NCBI GenBank assembly: GCA_018711185.1
Contig: DVIQ01000004.1
Location: 21,629-85,628 of the forward strand
Origin: Candidatus Limivivens intestinipullorum
Lineage (GTDB): Bacteria; Bacillota; Clostridia; Lachnospirales; Lachnospiraceae
DNA: 64,000 nucleotides
Direction: 5' to 3'
Shown: in pieces, positions 1 through 8,146 of the stretch
How the letters are laid out: each line of letters opens with the position of its first letter
How positions within the stretch are numbered: position 1 is the first letter of the stretch
Program-made: the position numbers and the translations under genes
Notes under the pieces: model-generated
What the model was told of the DNA's origin: nothing
The model's database searches: none
Seen by the model: only the letters and a program-made list of their open reading frames with translations

Positions 1-2
1 CG

Positions 3-260
3 ATTCTTTCCTGCAAGGGCATCGATATGGCCAAGGGTGTCACGGATTCCCACGAGATGGAGGCGGACGTGAAGATCTGCATGCGCTCCTGCGCGAAGAC
101 GACCATTCTGGCAGCGGACAGCAGTAAGCTGGACGGAGTATATTTTGTCAAAGTGATGGATTTCGCCCCGGGAGATATCCTCGTTACAAACAAGCTCCCT
201 TCGAAGAAATGGAAGGAATTTCTGGATGCCAGGGGCGTTGTGGTGGTGGCTGAGGGCTGA
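3..260 (+). CDS. DeoR-family transcriptional regulator, C-terminal part (5' truncated by window)
   Basis: The reading frame is open from the first bases and ends at TGA 258-260, giving 85 residues, so the start lies outside the window. The visible part matches the end of the DeoR-type sugar-phosphate sensor domain: an LSCKGID segment, then GVTDSHEMEADVK, then the ILAADSSKLDG strand-turn typical of the isomerase-like effector fold, ending in VVVVAEG. The helix-turn-helix is not visible. Such proteins usually repress sugar catabolic operons until a phosphorylated intermediate binds. Its place directly before rhaB and the diol dehydratase genes suggests it controls them, with a rhamnose- or fucose-phosphate as effector; that is inference. 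Family call is firm, effector unknown. Confidence 0.85.
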   Translation: MLSCKGIDMAKGVTDSHEMEADVKICMRSCAKTTILAADSSKLDGVYFVKVMDFAPGDILVTNKLPSKKWKEFLDARGVVVVAEG

Positions 261-303
261 GAGCCAGGGTTTGCCCTGTGAGAATTAATTCAAAAAAGGT
301 GAG

Positions 304-359
304 ACTGTTCCAGCCCTCTGTATGCGGAAAAGTACAGGATTGCAGGGAGAGGGGACAGT
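304..359 (+). promoter_or_regulatory. Imperfect palindrome just upstream of rhaB
   Basis: In the 111-bp gap before rhaB, ACTGT (304-308) can pair with ACAGT (355-359), CCCTCT (314-319) with AGAGGG (348-353), and CTGTA (318-322) with TACAG (333-337). The structure ends just before the GGAAAGG ribosome site. It may be an operator for the upstream DeoR-type protein or an mRNA stem-loop; nothing decides between them. No clear promoter is visible in this gap. Confidence 0.4.
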
Positions 360-371
360 TCGGAAAGGTGT

Positions 372-1802
372 ATGATTATGGGAGAGACAATTTATAATCT
401 GGCGTTTGATTTCGGCGCTTCCAGCGGCCGGATGATACTTGGAAAGTTTCAGGACGGGAAAATTGAGCTGGAGGAGATTCACCGGTTTTCAAATGATCCT
501 GTGCGGGTGGGGAAATGTTTTTACTGGGACACGTTCCGCCTGTATCATGAGCTGAAGCAGGGATTGAAAAAAGCCGCGGCCAGGAAGCTGCCCATTTCCA
601 GTCTTGCCATTGATACCTGGGGCGTGGACTACGCCCTCATCGACAAGGACGGAAATGTCATCGGAAATCCCATCAACTATCGGGATGACCGGACCATCGG
701 AGCCATCGACGAAGTAGGGAAGTTGGTTCCGCTGGACGAGCTTTACGCCTCCACCGGTATCCAGTTCATGAATTTTAATACGCTGTTTCAGCTTTACGCG
801 GACAAAAAGATGCGCCCGGATATTTATGAAAAGGCGGACCGGCTTCTGTTTATGCCGGAGCTTTTCGGCTATTTCCTGACGGGAAAGATGTACAACGAAT
901 ATACCATGGCCAGCACAGGCCAGCTTCTGGACGCGAAAAAGCGGGATTGGGATTACGATATGATCCGCCGCTGCGATATCCGGACAGATCTTTTCGGAGA
1001 GCTTACCAGGCCGGGCACCGTGATCGGCGATCTGCTGCCGGAGGTAGTGGAGGAGACCGGGCTGTCCGGGGTGAAGGTGATCGCGGTGGGCAGCCACGAC
1101 ACGGCTTCGGCGGTGGCCGGCACACCTCTGGAAGATGCAGGCGCGGCGTTTTTAAGCTGCGGTACCTGGTCTCTTCTTGGCATGGAGCTGGATGAGCCGA
1201 TTCTCAACGAGGATTCCTTCCGCTACAACTACACCAACGAGGGCGGTGTGGAAGGAAAAATCCGTTTCTTAAAGAACATCAACGGTCTGTGGATTATGCA
1301 GAATCTCCGGAAAAACTGGTGTGAATTTGAGGAGGAGGTTTCCTTCCCGGATATTATCAAGGCGGCACGGGAGGCGAAAAAGCAGGATTATGTGATTAAT
1401 CCCAACGATCCCCGCTTTACCGCTCCGTATAATATGATGAAAGAAGTCATCGGCTACTGTGAGGAGCACGGACAGGGAACCCCGGATGGTCTTGGAGAGA
1501 TCGCCATGGCCATCTATAACGGCCTGACCCAGGAGTACAAAACCACCATCCAGAACCTGGAGACCATTACCGGAAAGACGATTTCCTGTATCAACATGGT
1601 GGGCGGCGGCATTCAGGACCAGCTTCTGTGCGAGCTGACCGCGAAGGCTACCGGAAAGAAGGTTGTTGCAGGCCCTGTGGAGGGTTCGGTGCTTGGAAAT
1701 ATTGTTATGCAGCTTAAGGCCCTGGGAGCGGTTCACTCCCTGGAAGAGGGAAGAAGCATTGTCAAGGCTTCCTTTGAGCAGCAGGTACATATGCCGGAGT
1801 GA
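372..1802 (+). CDS. rhaB: Rhamnulokinase
   Basis: A 476-residue FGGY-family sugar kinase that phosphorylates L-rhamnulose to L-rhamnulose-1-phosphate with ATP in the cytoplasm. The N-terminal phosphate loop LAFDFGASSGR is at residues 10-20, the WGVDYALID segment typical of RhaB follows, SHDTASAV is near residue 241 and CGTWSLLG near 263, and the adenosine-site GGGIQDQLL is near 411. Length is usual for the family. The start at 372 follows GGAAAGG by a few bases; ATG 378 is an alternative. It is followed after 4 bp by pduC, so kinase and dehydratase are co-transcribed, which ties deoxy-hexose entry to propanediol use. A fuculokinase role cannot be excluded but the RhaB-type features are stronger. 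Confidence 0.9.
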   Translation: MIMGETIYNLAFDFGASSGRMILGKFQDGKIELEEIHRFSNDPVRVGKCFYWDTFRLYHELKQGLKKAAARKLPISSLAIDTWGVDYALIDKDGNVIGNPINYRDDRTIGAIDEVGKLVPLDELYASTGIQFMNFNTLFQLYADKKMRPDIYEKADRLLFMPELFGYFLTGKMYNEYTMASTGQLLDAKKRDWDYDMIRRCDIRTDLFGELTRPGTVIGDLLPEVVEETGLSGVKVIAVGSHDTASAVAGTPLEDAGAAFLSCGTWSLLGMELDEPILNEDSFRYNYTNEGGVEGKIRFLKNINGLWIMQNLRKNWCEFEEEVSFPDIIKAAREAKKQDYVINPNDPRFTAPYNMMKEVIGYCEEHGQGTPDGLGEIAMAIYNGLTQEYKTTIQNLETITGKTISCINMVGGGIQDQLLCELTAKATGKKVVAGPVEGSVLGNIVMQLKALGAVHSLEEGRSIVKASFEQQVHMPE

Positions 1803-1806
1803 TGAT

Positions 1807-3471
1807 ATGAAAAGATCAAAACGAATTGAAATTTTGGACGCCCGTCCCGTAAATAAGGACGGATTTATCCGGGAGTGGCCGGAGATGGGCTTTGCGGCGA
1901 TGAAGAGCCCCTATGATCCAAGCCCATCCATTCGGGTGGAGAACGGTGTGATCACGGAGCTGGACGGCAAAAAGCGGGAAGATTTTGATTTCCTGGATCA
2001 GTTTATCGCCGACTATGCGATCCGGATTGACCGGGCGGAGGCCTCCATGGCGGTATCCTCCCTGGATATTGCCAGGATGATTGTGGACATCAACGTCCCC
2101 AGAAAAGAGATTCTGGAAGTGGTGTCCGGGATTACGCCGGCAAAGATGTGCGAGGTAATCAACCACCTGAACGTGGTTGAGATGATGATGGGCATGCAGA
2201 AGATGCGCGCCAGGAGAGTTCCGGGAAATCAGGCTCATATCACGAACCTGAAGGACGACCCGGTGCAGATCGCGGCGGACGCGGCGGAGGGGGCTCTGCG
2301 GGGCTTCGCCGAGGAGGAGACCACCACGGGAATCGCCAGGTACGCGCCCTTTAACGCCATCGCCCTGCTGATCGGCTCCCAGGTGGGCCGCAAGGGCGTT
2401 CTGACCCAGTGCGCCGTTGAGGAGGCCACGGAGCTGGAGCTTGGCATCCGGGGACTTACCACCTACGCGGAGACTCTGTCGGTGTACGGAACGGAAAAGG
2501 TGTTTGTGGACGGGGACGATACCCCCTACTCCAAGGCGTTTCTGAACGCGGCATACGCGTCCAGGGGACTGAAGGTGCGGTTTACCTCCGGCTCCGGCTC
2601 TGAGGTGCTTATGGGAAGCAGCGAACAGAAATCCATGCTGTATCTGGAATGCCGCTGCCTCTATGTGACGAAGGGAGCCGGAAGCCAGGGAATCCAGAAC
2701 GGTTCCGTAAGCTGCATCGGCGTGACGGCCAGCGTTCCCTCCGGCATCCGTGAGGTGATGGGAGAAAATCTGGTGGCCGCCCTTCTGGGGCTGGAATGCG
2801 CTTCCTCCAATGACCAGAGCTTTTCCAACTCCGACATGAGGCGTACCGCCAGGACCATGCTTCAGTTCCTTCCGGGCACGGACTTTATTTTCTCCGGTTA
2901 CGCGGGGGAGCCCAACTACGACAATATGTTCGCGGGTTCAAACTTTGACGCGGAGGATTTTGACGATTACAACGTGCTCCAGAGAGATATGCAGGTGGAC
3001 GGCGGCCTCCGCCCGGTGACAGAGGAAGAGGTGATCCGGGTGCGGCGTACGGCCGGAAAAGCGGTTCAGGCGGTATTCAAGTATCTGGGACTTACGGAGG
3101 TCACGGATGAGCAGGTGGAGGCGGTGACTTACGCCCATGGAAGCAAGGATACCCTGAAGCGGGATGTGGCTTCGGATCTGATGGCCGCGGACGATTTGAT
3201 GAAGCGGGGCATTACGGGAATCGATGTGGTGAAGGCTCTGGCTGAGAGCGGATTTGAGGAGCTGGCCAACAGCATTCTGGATATGCTCAAGCAGAGGGTG
3301 ATCGGTGATTATATGCACACGGCGGCCATCCTGGACGAGCATTTCCAGGTGATGTCCGGCGTCAACACGCCCAACGACTATATGGGGCCGGGAACCGGCT
3401 ACCGGGTTGACGGAAAACGCTGGGAGGAGATCAAAAATATCCCGCATCTCATCGATCCAAACAATTTTTAG
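1807..3471 (+). CDS. pduC: B12-dependent propanediol (diol) dehydratase, large subunit
   Basis: A 554-residue catalytic subunit that converts 1,2-propanediol to propionaldehyde by adenosylcobalamin radical chemistry. Using the Klebsiella diol dehydratase numbering plus one, every active-site residue is present: Q142 and H144 (GNQAHITN), E171, E222 (YAETLS), Q297 (GIQNG), D336 (SSNDQS) and S363 (FSGYAG). Length equals the usual PduC. The start at 1807 (MKRSKRIEILDARP) sits 7 bp behind GGAG 1796-1799; an upstream in-frame extension inside rhaB is rejected. It heads the pduCDEGHO block. Glycerol dehydratase is a close relative and glycerol could also be a substrate; the rhamnulokinase neighbour favours propanediol. 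Confidence 0.95.
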   Translation: MKRSKRIEILDARPVNKDGFIREWPEMGFAAMKSPYDPSPSIRVENGVITELDGKKREDFDFLDQFIADYAIRIDRAEASMAVSSLDIARMIVDINVPRKEILEVVSGITPAKMCEVINHLNVVEMMMGMQKMRARRVPGNQAHITNLKDDPVQIAADAAEGALRGFAEEETTTGIARYAPFNAIALLIGSQVGRKGVLTQCAVEEATELELGIRGLTTYAETLSVYGTEKVFVDGDDTPYSKAFLNAAYASRGLKVRFTSGSGSEVLMGSSEQKSMLYLECRCLYVTKGAGSQGIQNGSVSCIGVTASVPSGIREVMGENLVAALLGLECASSNDQSFSNSDMRRTARTMLQFLPGTDFIFSGYAGEPNYDNMFAGSNFDAEDFDDYNVLQRDMQVDGGLRPVTEEEVIRVRRTAGKAVQAVFKYLGLTEVTDEQVEAVTYAHGSKDTLKRDVASDLMAADDLMKRGITGIDVVKALAESGFEELANSILDMLKQRVIGDYMHTAAILDEHFQVMSGVNTPNDYMGPGTGYRVDGKRWEEIKNIPHLIDPNNF

Positions 3472-3482
3472 GAGGCGGCGTT

Positions 3483-4151
3483 ATGGAAATCAATGAACAG
3501 TTAATTCAGGCCATAACAGAGGCCGTTGTAAAAGTGATGGAAGAGCAGTCCGGTATGGCTGTCCCTGTATCCGGCCAAAACGGGGAAAAGGTATCGCGGA
3601 TGGCTCCCAAGCGCTCCTACGCGGGATGGACCCTGGCAAAGCAGGGGACGGACCCCAAGGAAGTGGTAATCGGCGTGGGTCCTGCCTTTCAGCGGGAGAT
3701 TAAGGCTACGATTACCGGCATTCCCCTGGATCAGGTGATCGAGAACCTCTGCGCCGGCATTGAGGAGGAGGGAATGGTTCCCAGGGTAATTAAGGTTCTT
3801 CGGACCTCAGACGTGGGCTTTATGGGCCTGGACGCCGCGAAGCTTTCCGGCTCCGGCATTGCCATCGGGCTGCAGTCCAAGGGAACGGCGGTAATTCACC
3901 AGAAAGACCTTTATCCGCTGTCCAATCTGGAGCTTTTTCCCCAGGCGCCTCTGATGACCCTGGAAACCTACCGGAAAATCGGGCAGAACGCGGCGCGCTA
4001 CGTAAAGGGCGAGAAAGTAACGCCGGTGGAATGTACCAACGACCCCATGGTCAGGGCAAAGTATCAGGTGAAGGCTGCCCTGATGCACATGGTTGAGACG
4101 GAGCAGGTGGACCCGGACATTTTGGCCATAGAATGGGGGCGAGAGCAATGA
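3483..4151 (+). CDS. pduD: Propanediol dehydratase, medium subunit with encapsulation helix
   Basis: A 222-residue subunit that with PduC and PduE forms the (alpha-beta-gamma)2 enzyme and the cobalamin-binding face. The core reads VVIGVGPAF, GIEEEGMVPRVIKVLR, SGSGIAIGLQSKGT and LSNLELFPQAPL, all characteristic of PduD. The first 20 or so residues (MEINEQLIQAITEAVVKVME) form an amphipathic helix followed by a variable linker, closely resembling the Salmonella PduD N-terminus that targets diol dehydratase into the microcompartment. That helix is notable because no shell gene lies in this operon. The start follows AGGAGGCGG at about 3471-3479. Its stop overlaps the pduE start, so translation is coupled. 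Confidence 0.95.
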   Translation: MEINEQLIQAITEAVVKVMEEQSGMAVPVSGQNGEKVSRMAPKRSYAGWTLAKQGTDPKEVVIGVGPAFQREIKATITGIPLDQVIENLCAGIEEEGMVPRVIKVLRTSDVGFMGLDAAKLSGSGIAIGLQSKGTAVIHQKDLYPLSNLELFPQAPLMTLETYRKIGQNAARYVKGEKVTPVECTNDPMVRAKYQVKAALMHMVETEQVDPDILAIEWGREQ

Positions 4152-4543
4152 GCAGATATCCGTTAGGACAGTATGAAGCAGACAGCATCACTTCCCGGAC
4201 AGGAAAAAAGCTGTCTGAGATCACCCTGGACGAAGTGAAAAAGGGAAATATTACGGCGGATGATATTAAAATTTCCAAGGAAATGCTTCGCCGCCAGGGC
4301 GAGGTGGCCTCGGAGAACGACAATCCGGCCATGGCCGCCAATTTTCAGCGTGCCAGCGAGCTGGTGGACGTTCCAGACGAGGTGATTCTTCAGATGTACA
4401 ATAAGCTTCGGCCAAACCGCTCCACAAAGCTTGAGCTGGTACAGATGGCCCAGGAGCTTTTGGAAAAATACGGCGCGGTTCACTGCGCCAAGCTGGTTAT
4501 GGAAGCCGTTGAAATTTACGAAAAAAGGGGTATTCTTCTTTGA
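4148..4543 (+). CDS. pduE: Propanediol dehydratase, small subunit
   Basis: A 131-residue small subunit of the B12-dependent diol dehydratase. The start MSRYPLGQYEAD is at 4148, overlapping the pduD stop by 4 bp (ATGA); an upstream in-frame ATG at 4133 inside pduD is rejected because of this overlap and homology of the start. Family features are GKKLSEITLDEV, the RRQGEVASENDNPAMAANFQ segment, and the C-terminal LRPNRSTKLELV. It carries no encapsulation-type helix, so targeting would rest on PduD. It ends in a TTGA overlap with the reactivase gene. Confidence 0.93.
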   Translation: MSRYPLGQYEADSITSRTGKKLSEITLDEVKKGNITADDIKISKEMLRRQGEVASENDNPAMAANFQRASELVDVPDEVILQMYNKLRPNRSTKLELVQMAQELLEKYGAVHCAKLVMEAVEIYEKRGILL

Positions 4544-6354
4544 AACTGATTGCTGGTGTTGATATTGGAAATTCAACCACAGAAGTCTGTGTGGGGGGCG
4601 TGCTGCCCGATGGTTCCATACGGTTTCTGGCGTCCGCGTCCGTGAGAACCACAGGGACAAAAGGAACGCCGGAAAACGTCGGGGGGATTCGCGCGGCCTT
4701 GGAGACGGCCTGCGAACGGCTGGGCCGTCCTCTTTCCGATATCAGTCTGGCAAGGCTGAATGAAGCCGCCCCGGTAATCGGGGACACGGCCATGGAGACG
4801 ATTACGGAGACCATTATCACGGAGTCCTCTATGATCGGCCATAATCCATCGACTCCCGCGGGAGCAGGCCAGGCGGCGGGAACGCTGATCTTTCTGGAAG
4901 ATCTGGACAAAGGAATGCCCGGTACGCCGTACATTGTGGCGGTGTCCAAGGCCCATTCCTATGAGGAGACGGCCGGTATTTTAAATGCATATCAGGAAAC
5001 GCTTTCGATCCGCGGAGTCATTCTCCAGGCGGACGAAGCGGTGCTGGTGGAAAACCGTCTGCGCTTTTCCGTGCCCATTGTGGATGAGGTGCGGCACATT
5101 GACCGGATTCCGTCAGGCAAACTGGCGGCCATCGAGGTGGCTCTGCCGGGCCAGTCCGTGCGCATGCTGTCCAACCCTTACGGCATCGCCACGCTTCTGA
5201 AGCTGGATGCCGGGGAGACCAGGGCGGTGACGCCCATTGCCAAAAGTCTGGTGGGAAAGCGCAGCGCGGTGGTGATTAAGACGCCCCACGGAAATATCCG
5301 GGAGAATGTGCTTCCCGCAGGTGTGATTCATATAGAAGGGGAACATACCGTAAGCGTTCCGGTGGACGAAGGAGCAGAAAAGATCATGGGGGCCCTGGCA
5401 GAGGCAGGCAAGGTGCGGGATGTCTTTGGCGAAGAGAACACAAACGTGGGAAATATGTTCCGGCGGATTAAAACCGGAATGGCGGATCTTGCCCAGGAGG
5501 CTTCCGGCAGTGTGCGCATTACGGATCTTCTGGCAGTGGATACCCTGGCGCCGGTGGAGATTTCCGGAGCGCTGGCAGGAGAAACCTGTATGGAAAAGGC
5601 GGTCGGCATTGCCGCTATGGTAAAGACAGAGCAGCTTCCCATGGAGCGGATTGCCCGGAAGATGCGCCGGGAGATGGGGATTTATACCACTGTGGCAGGC
5701 GTGGAGGCGGTGATGGCCTCCCTTGGAGCCCTTACCACGCCGGGAACTCAGCTTCCCATCGCGATTCTGGACATGGGCGGCGGCTCCACGGACGCGGCGG
5801 TGATTACAGAGGACGGAAGAGTGCGCACCACCCATCAGGCGGGAGCCGGGGAGCTGGTGACCCTTCTGATCCAGACGGAGCTGGGGCTGGAAAGCCGGAT
5901 TACGGCAGAGCAGATCAAGCGCTATCCTCTGGCAAAGGTGGAAAGCCTGTTCCATATGCGTCTGGAAAACGGCAGCATGCAGTTCTTTCCGGAGGCCATC
6001 GATCCCAGATACTACGGGCATGTGGTTCTCTTGACGCCGAACGAGCTTCTTCGGATCGAGGAGGATCTTCCCATGGAGCGGATCAGCCAGGTGCGGCGGG
6101 AGGCAAAGAGGAAGGTCTTTGTATGCAACGCCCTGCGGGCCCTTGCGGCGGTGGCGCCGGAGGGGAATCTGAAAAAGATCCCGAATGTGGTTCTGGTAGG
6201 CGGTTCCGCCGAGGACTTTGAGATTCCGGAGATGCTGACCGAGGAGCTTTCCAGTTACCGGATTGTATGCGGACGGGGAAATATCCGAAGCAGCGAGGGA
6301 CCCCGCAACGCGGTGGCTACGGGTCTGGTGCTGTCTTATCTTGGAGGAAACTGA
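4540..6354 (+). CDS. pduG: Diol dehydratase reactivase, large ATPase subunit
   Basis: A 604-residue actin/Hsp70-fold ATPase (DdrA type) that exchanges damaged cobalamin out of inactivated diol dehydratase for fresh coenzyme. The N-terminal phosphate motif IAGVDIGNSTTEV begins at residue 4, and a second one, ILDMGGGSTDAAV, lies near residue 409. The start codon is TTG 4540-4542, behind AAGGGG 4525-4530, and overlaps the pduE TGA; no better ATG exists at the expected N-terminus. Length is usual for PduG. It acts with the small subunit encoded 31 bp downstream. Confidence 0.93.
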   Translation: MKLIAGVDIGNSTTEVCVGGVLPDGSIRFLASASVRTTGTKGTPENVGGIRAALETACERLGRPLSDISLARLNEAAPVIGDTAMETITETIITESSMIGHNPSTPAGAGQAAGTLIFLEDLDKGMPGTPYIVAVSKAHSYEETAGILNAYQETLSIRGVILQADEAVLVENRLRFSVPIVDEVRHIDRIPSGKLAAIEVALPGQSVRMLSNPYGIATLLKLDAGETRAVTPIAKSLVGKRSAVVIKTPHGNIRENVLPAGVIHIEGEHTVSVPVDEGAEKIMGALAEAGKVRDVFGEENTNVGNMFRRIKTGMADLAQEASGSVRITDLLAVDTLAPVEISGALAGETCMEKAVGIAAMVKTEQLPMERIARKMRREMGIYTTVAGVEAVMASLGALTTPGTQLPIAILDMGGGSTDAAVITEDGRVRTTHQAGAGELVTLLIQTELGLESRITAEQIKRYPLAKVESLFHMRLENGSMQFFPEAIDPRYYGHVVLLTPNELLRIEEDLPMERISQVRREAKRKVFVCNALRALAAVAPEGNLKKIPNVVLVGGSAEDFEIPEMLTEELSSYRIVCGRGNIRSSEGPRNAVATGLVLSYLGGN

Positions 6355-6385
6355 GGTCAGGAGTCATTTACAGGAGGAGGAGAAG

Positions 6386-6784
6386 ATGTCTGGGCGACCA
6401 TCGGTTTTTCTTTATACGAATCGCCCGGCTCCTGACTGCCTGCGGGAAATCTGCGCGGGCATTGAGGAGGAGGGCGTTCCCTTTCAGGTGATGGAGAGGG
6501 AAGAAGCGGATCTGGATACCCTGGCTTGGGAAGCGGCCAGTGAGTCCATGCTAGGTTCCGGCATCGGCATCCGCGGCCGGGAGGCCGCCATGCAGATGCG
6601 CTCAGTGCCTAAGGGACATAATGTGTTCGAAGTGCGGCCGGACAGTGATAAGGAAGAGGCATCCGTCAGACACGCGTATGACGCCGGAACAGACAGAGCA
6701 GAGAAAGACAGACTGCCCGGCCGTTGGCGTATTTTGGGAGCCAACAGCGCCAGAGCAGTGAAAAAGCTGCCGTTTAAGGAATGA
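6386..6784 (+). CDS. pduH: Diol dehydratase reactivase, small subunit
   Basis: A 132-residue DdrB-type partner of PduG. It resembles the PduD fold, as expected because it swaps with the beta subunit during reactivation: compare CAGIEEEGVPFQV here with the GIEEEGMVPRV stretch of PduD, and SGIGIRGREAAMQ. The start at 6386 (MSGRPSVFLYTNRP) lies behind a run of GGAGGAGGAG; earlier in-frame starts overlap pduG and lack a ribosome site. A charged stretch near residues 85-110 (DSDKEEAS to DRAEKDRLPGR) is family-typical linker. The protein ends in ARAVKKLPFKE. Confidence 0.9.
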   Translation: MSGRPSVFLYTNRPAPDCLREICAGIEEEGVPFQVMEREEADLDTLAWEAASESMLGSGIGIRGREAAMQMRSVPKGHNVFEVRPDSDKEEASVRHAYDAGTDRAEKDRLPGRWRILGANSARAVKKLPFKE

Positions 6785-6849
6785 AGTCATTTGTTCTGTA
6801 CGGCAGATAAGAAATAGAAAGCAGCAGGAAAACAGTGAGGACAGGAATC

Positions 6850-7914
6850 ATGAAGGTGTACACAAAGCAGGGCGACAAAGGGACGACCAGCCTGATCAAA
6901 ACAAAGAATATTCCAAAATCGGATGACCGCATCCAGCTTGTGGGCACCATGGATGAGCTTACGAGTCAGATCGGTATGATCCGCTGCCGCATGGCTTTGT
7001 CGGAGACAGCGGCGTTGCTGAAAGAGATTCAGAATAATCTGATGACAATTATGGCCGGTGTGGCGGATCCTTACAATATAAAGTACCGCTTAAAAGAGGA
7101 GCAGGTACTGGCGTTGGAGCAGGAGATTGACCGGATGGAAGGGCTGTTTGCCAGAAGGCCGGGATTTGTGCTTCCGGGAGACAATCCTCTGTCGGCACAG
7201 ATCGATGTCACCCGAACCGTGGCCAGACGCTGCGAAAGATGGTTGTCTCTGGTATCGATCCGGTACGGGGCGGACAATATGGCGAAAAAGTATCTGAACC
7301 GTTTGTCGGATTATTTTTATATCCTTGCCCGCTATGTGGATGACCTTGCGCGGAATGGACAGCTGGCCGGGGCGGATAAACAGGCTGCTGCGGAATACCC
7401 GAAAAAAGAGGAAGGAGAAAGCGTCATGGAGAAGGTGTCAGAGCAGATGTCGGAGCAGGTGATCCGGGAGGTTATGAAGAGAATCGGACAGGGCGGAAAA
7501 ATCACCTTGCGTCAGGCAAAACGCCTGATCGAGCGGGTGGAGGAATACGCCGGATCCACGGGACTTCAGGCAGTCATTGCCGTGTGCGGCCCGGACGGAA
7601 ACCCGGTGGCAGTTCATGTGATGGATGACGCCTACCTGGTCAGCTTCGAGGTTGCCCTGAAGAAGGCTTATACATCGGCTTCTGTAAAGATGTCCACCAT
7701 GGAACTGGCGGAGTTGATTAAACCGGGAAATACCTTCCAGGGTCTGGACAAGCTTCAGGGAGATAAAATGGTATTTTTCGGAGGCGGTGTCCCGCTTTTC
7801 GCGGACGGACGTTTGATCGGTGCCCTTGGAGTCAGCGGAGGAACCGGAGAGCAGGACGATGGGATCGCCCAGTATGCGCTGAAAGTACTGCCGGAGATAT
7901 TGGAAGAAAGATAA
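6850..7914 (+). CDS. pduO: Cob(I)alamin adenosyltransferase PduO with C-terminal heme/GlcG-like domain
   Basis: A 354-residue two-domain protein. Residues 1 to about 180 are a PduO-type ATP:cob(I)alamin adenosyltransferase that makes the adenosylcobalamin needed by PduCDE: MKVYTKQGDKGTTSL is the ATP loop and VTRTVARRCERWL the conserved arginine helix. Residues of about 215-354 are the PduO C-terminal (DUF336, GlcG/HbpS) domain, with ITLRQAKRLIERV and VPLFADGRLIGALGVSGG. Between them lies a helix, VSEQMSEQVIREVMKRIG, that resembles an encapsulation peptide. ATG 6850 is chosen over GTG 6835 because it matches the family N-terminus. The domain order equals Salmonella PduO. Last gene of the operon. 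Confidence 0.92.
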   Translation: MKVYTKQGDKGTTSLIKTKNIPKSDDRIQLVGTMDELTSQIGMIRCRMALSETAALLKEIQNNLMTIMAGVADPYNIKYRLKEEQVLALEQEIDRMEGLFARRPGFVLPGDNPLSAQIDVTRTVARRCERWLSLVSIRYGADNMAKKYLNRLSDYFYILARYVDDLARNGQLAGADKQAAAEYPKKEEGESVMEKVSEQMSEQVIREVMKRIGQGGKITLRQAKRLIERVEEYAGSTGLQAVIAVCGPDGNPVAVHVMDDAYLVSFEVALKKAYTSASVKMSTMELAELIKPGNTFQGLDKLQGDKMVFFGGGVPLFADGRLIGALGVSGGTGEQDDGIAQYALKVLPEILEER

Positions 7915-7925
7915 ACGAACAAAAC

Positions 7926-8045
7926 GTGACAGTTCAGATGTGTCTGCGTTTATCTTACGCAACTGTGAGAAAAAGATTCAGGAGTGTAAAAGCCGCTGCG
8001 GCATTTTGTCTTTTGACAAATTTGCTGCCAGCGGTTTTTTACGCA
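7926..8045 (-). repeat. Decayed long copy of the GTAAC palindromic repeat family
   Basis: Starting 12 bp after the pduO stop, the segment matches the copy at 22096-22230 in order and spacing: ACAGTTCAG, then GTCTGCGT about 4-5 bp on, then about 25 bp, then GATTCAGGAGTGTAAAA against GAGTCAGGAGTGCAAAA. The far half is diverged but keeps a hairpin whose arms are bounded by GTAAAA and TTTTTTAC. No target duplication is left. Homology judged by eye. Confidence 0.55.
7991..8040 (+). terminator. Rho-independent terminator after pduO
   Basis: GCCGCTG (about 7992) pairs with CAGCGG near 8029-8034; inside it TTTGTC pairs with GACAAA around a TTTT loop; a run of six T follows. It ends the rhaB-pdu operon and coincides with the decayed repeat. 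Confidence 0.75.
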
Positions 8046-8064
8046 GTAAGCCCGTCAAGCGAAG

Positions 8065-8092
8065 ACCGGCAATGCTGTGAGCTGGACGCGGT
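8065..8092 (+). repeat. Short repeat, copy 1 (second copy near 31714)
   Basis: The string AATGCTGTGAGCTGGA followed by YGCGRT occurs here and at about 31718-31740, each time downstream of a plus-strand terminator and just beyond the 3' end of a minus-strand gene. Both are preceded by a GCGA...CCGG-rich stretch. Origin unknown. Confidence 0.6.
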
Positions 8093-8095
8093 ATC

Positions 8096-8127
8096 AAAAA
8101 GGACAGGGGAAGGGTTCCTTCCCCTGT
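8096..8127 (-). terminator. Terminator of the minus-strand peptidoglycan-binding protein gene
   Basis: Read on the minus strand, ACAGGGGAAGG pairs with CCTTCCCCTGT (8103-8113 with 8117-8127), a perfect 11-bp stem with a 3-nt loop, followed by CCTTTTT. It lies 20 bp after the stop of the 8147-9412 gene. Confidence 0.85.
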
Positions 8128-8146
8128 ACCATCAGCCCGGTCAGAG

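Noticed and set aside
1663..1806. Upstream extension of pduC into rhaB
   Set aside because: PduC starts at 1807 with the family N-terminus and a spaced GGAG; the extension has no family similarity.
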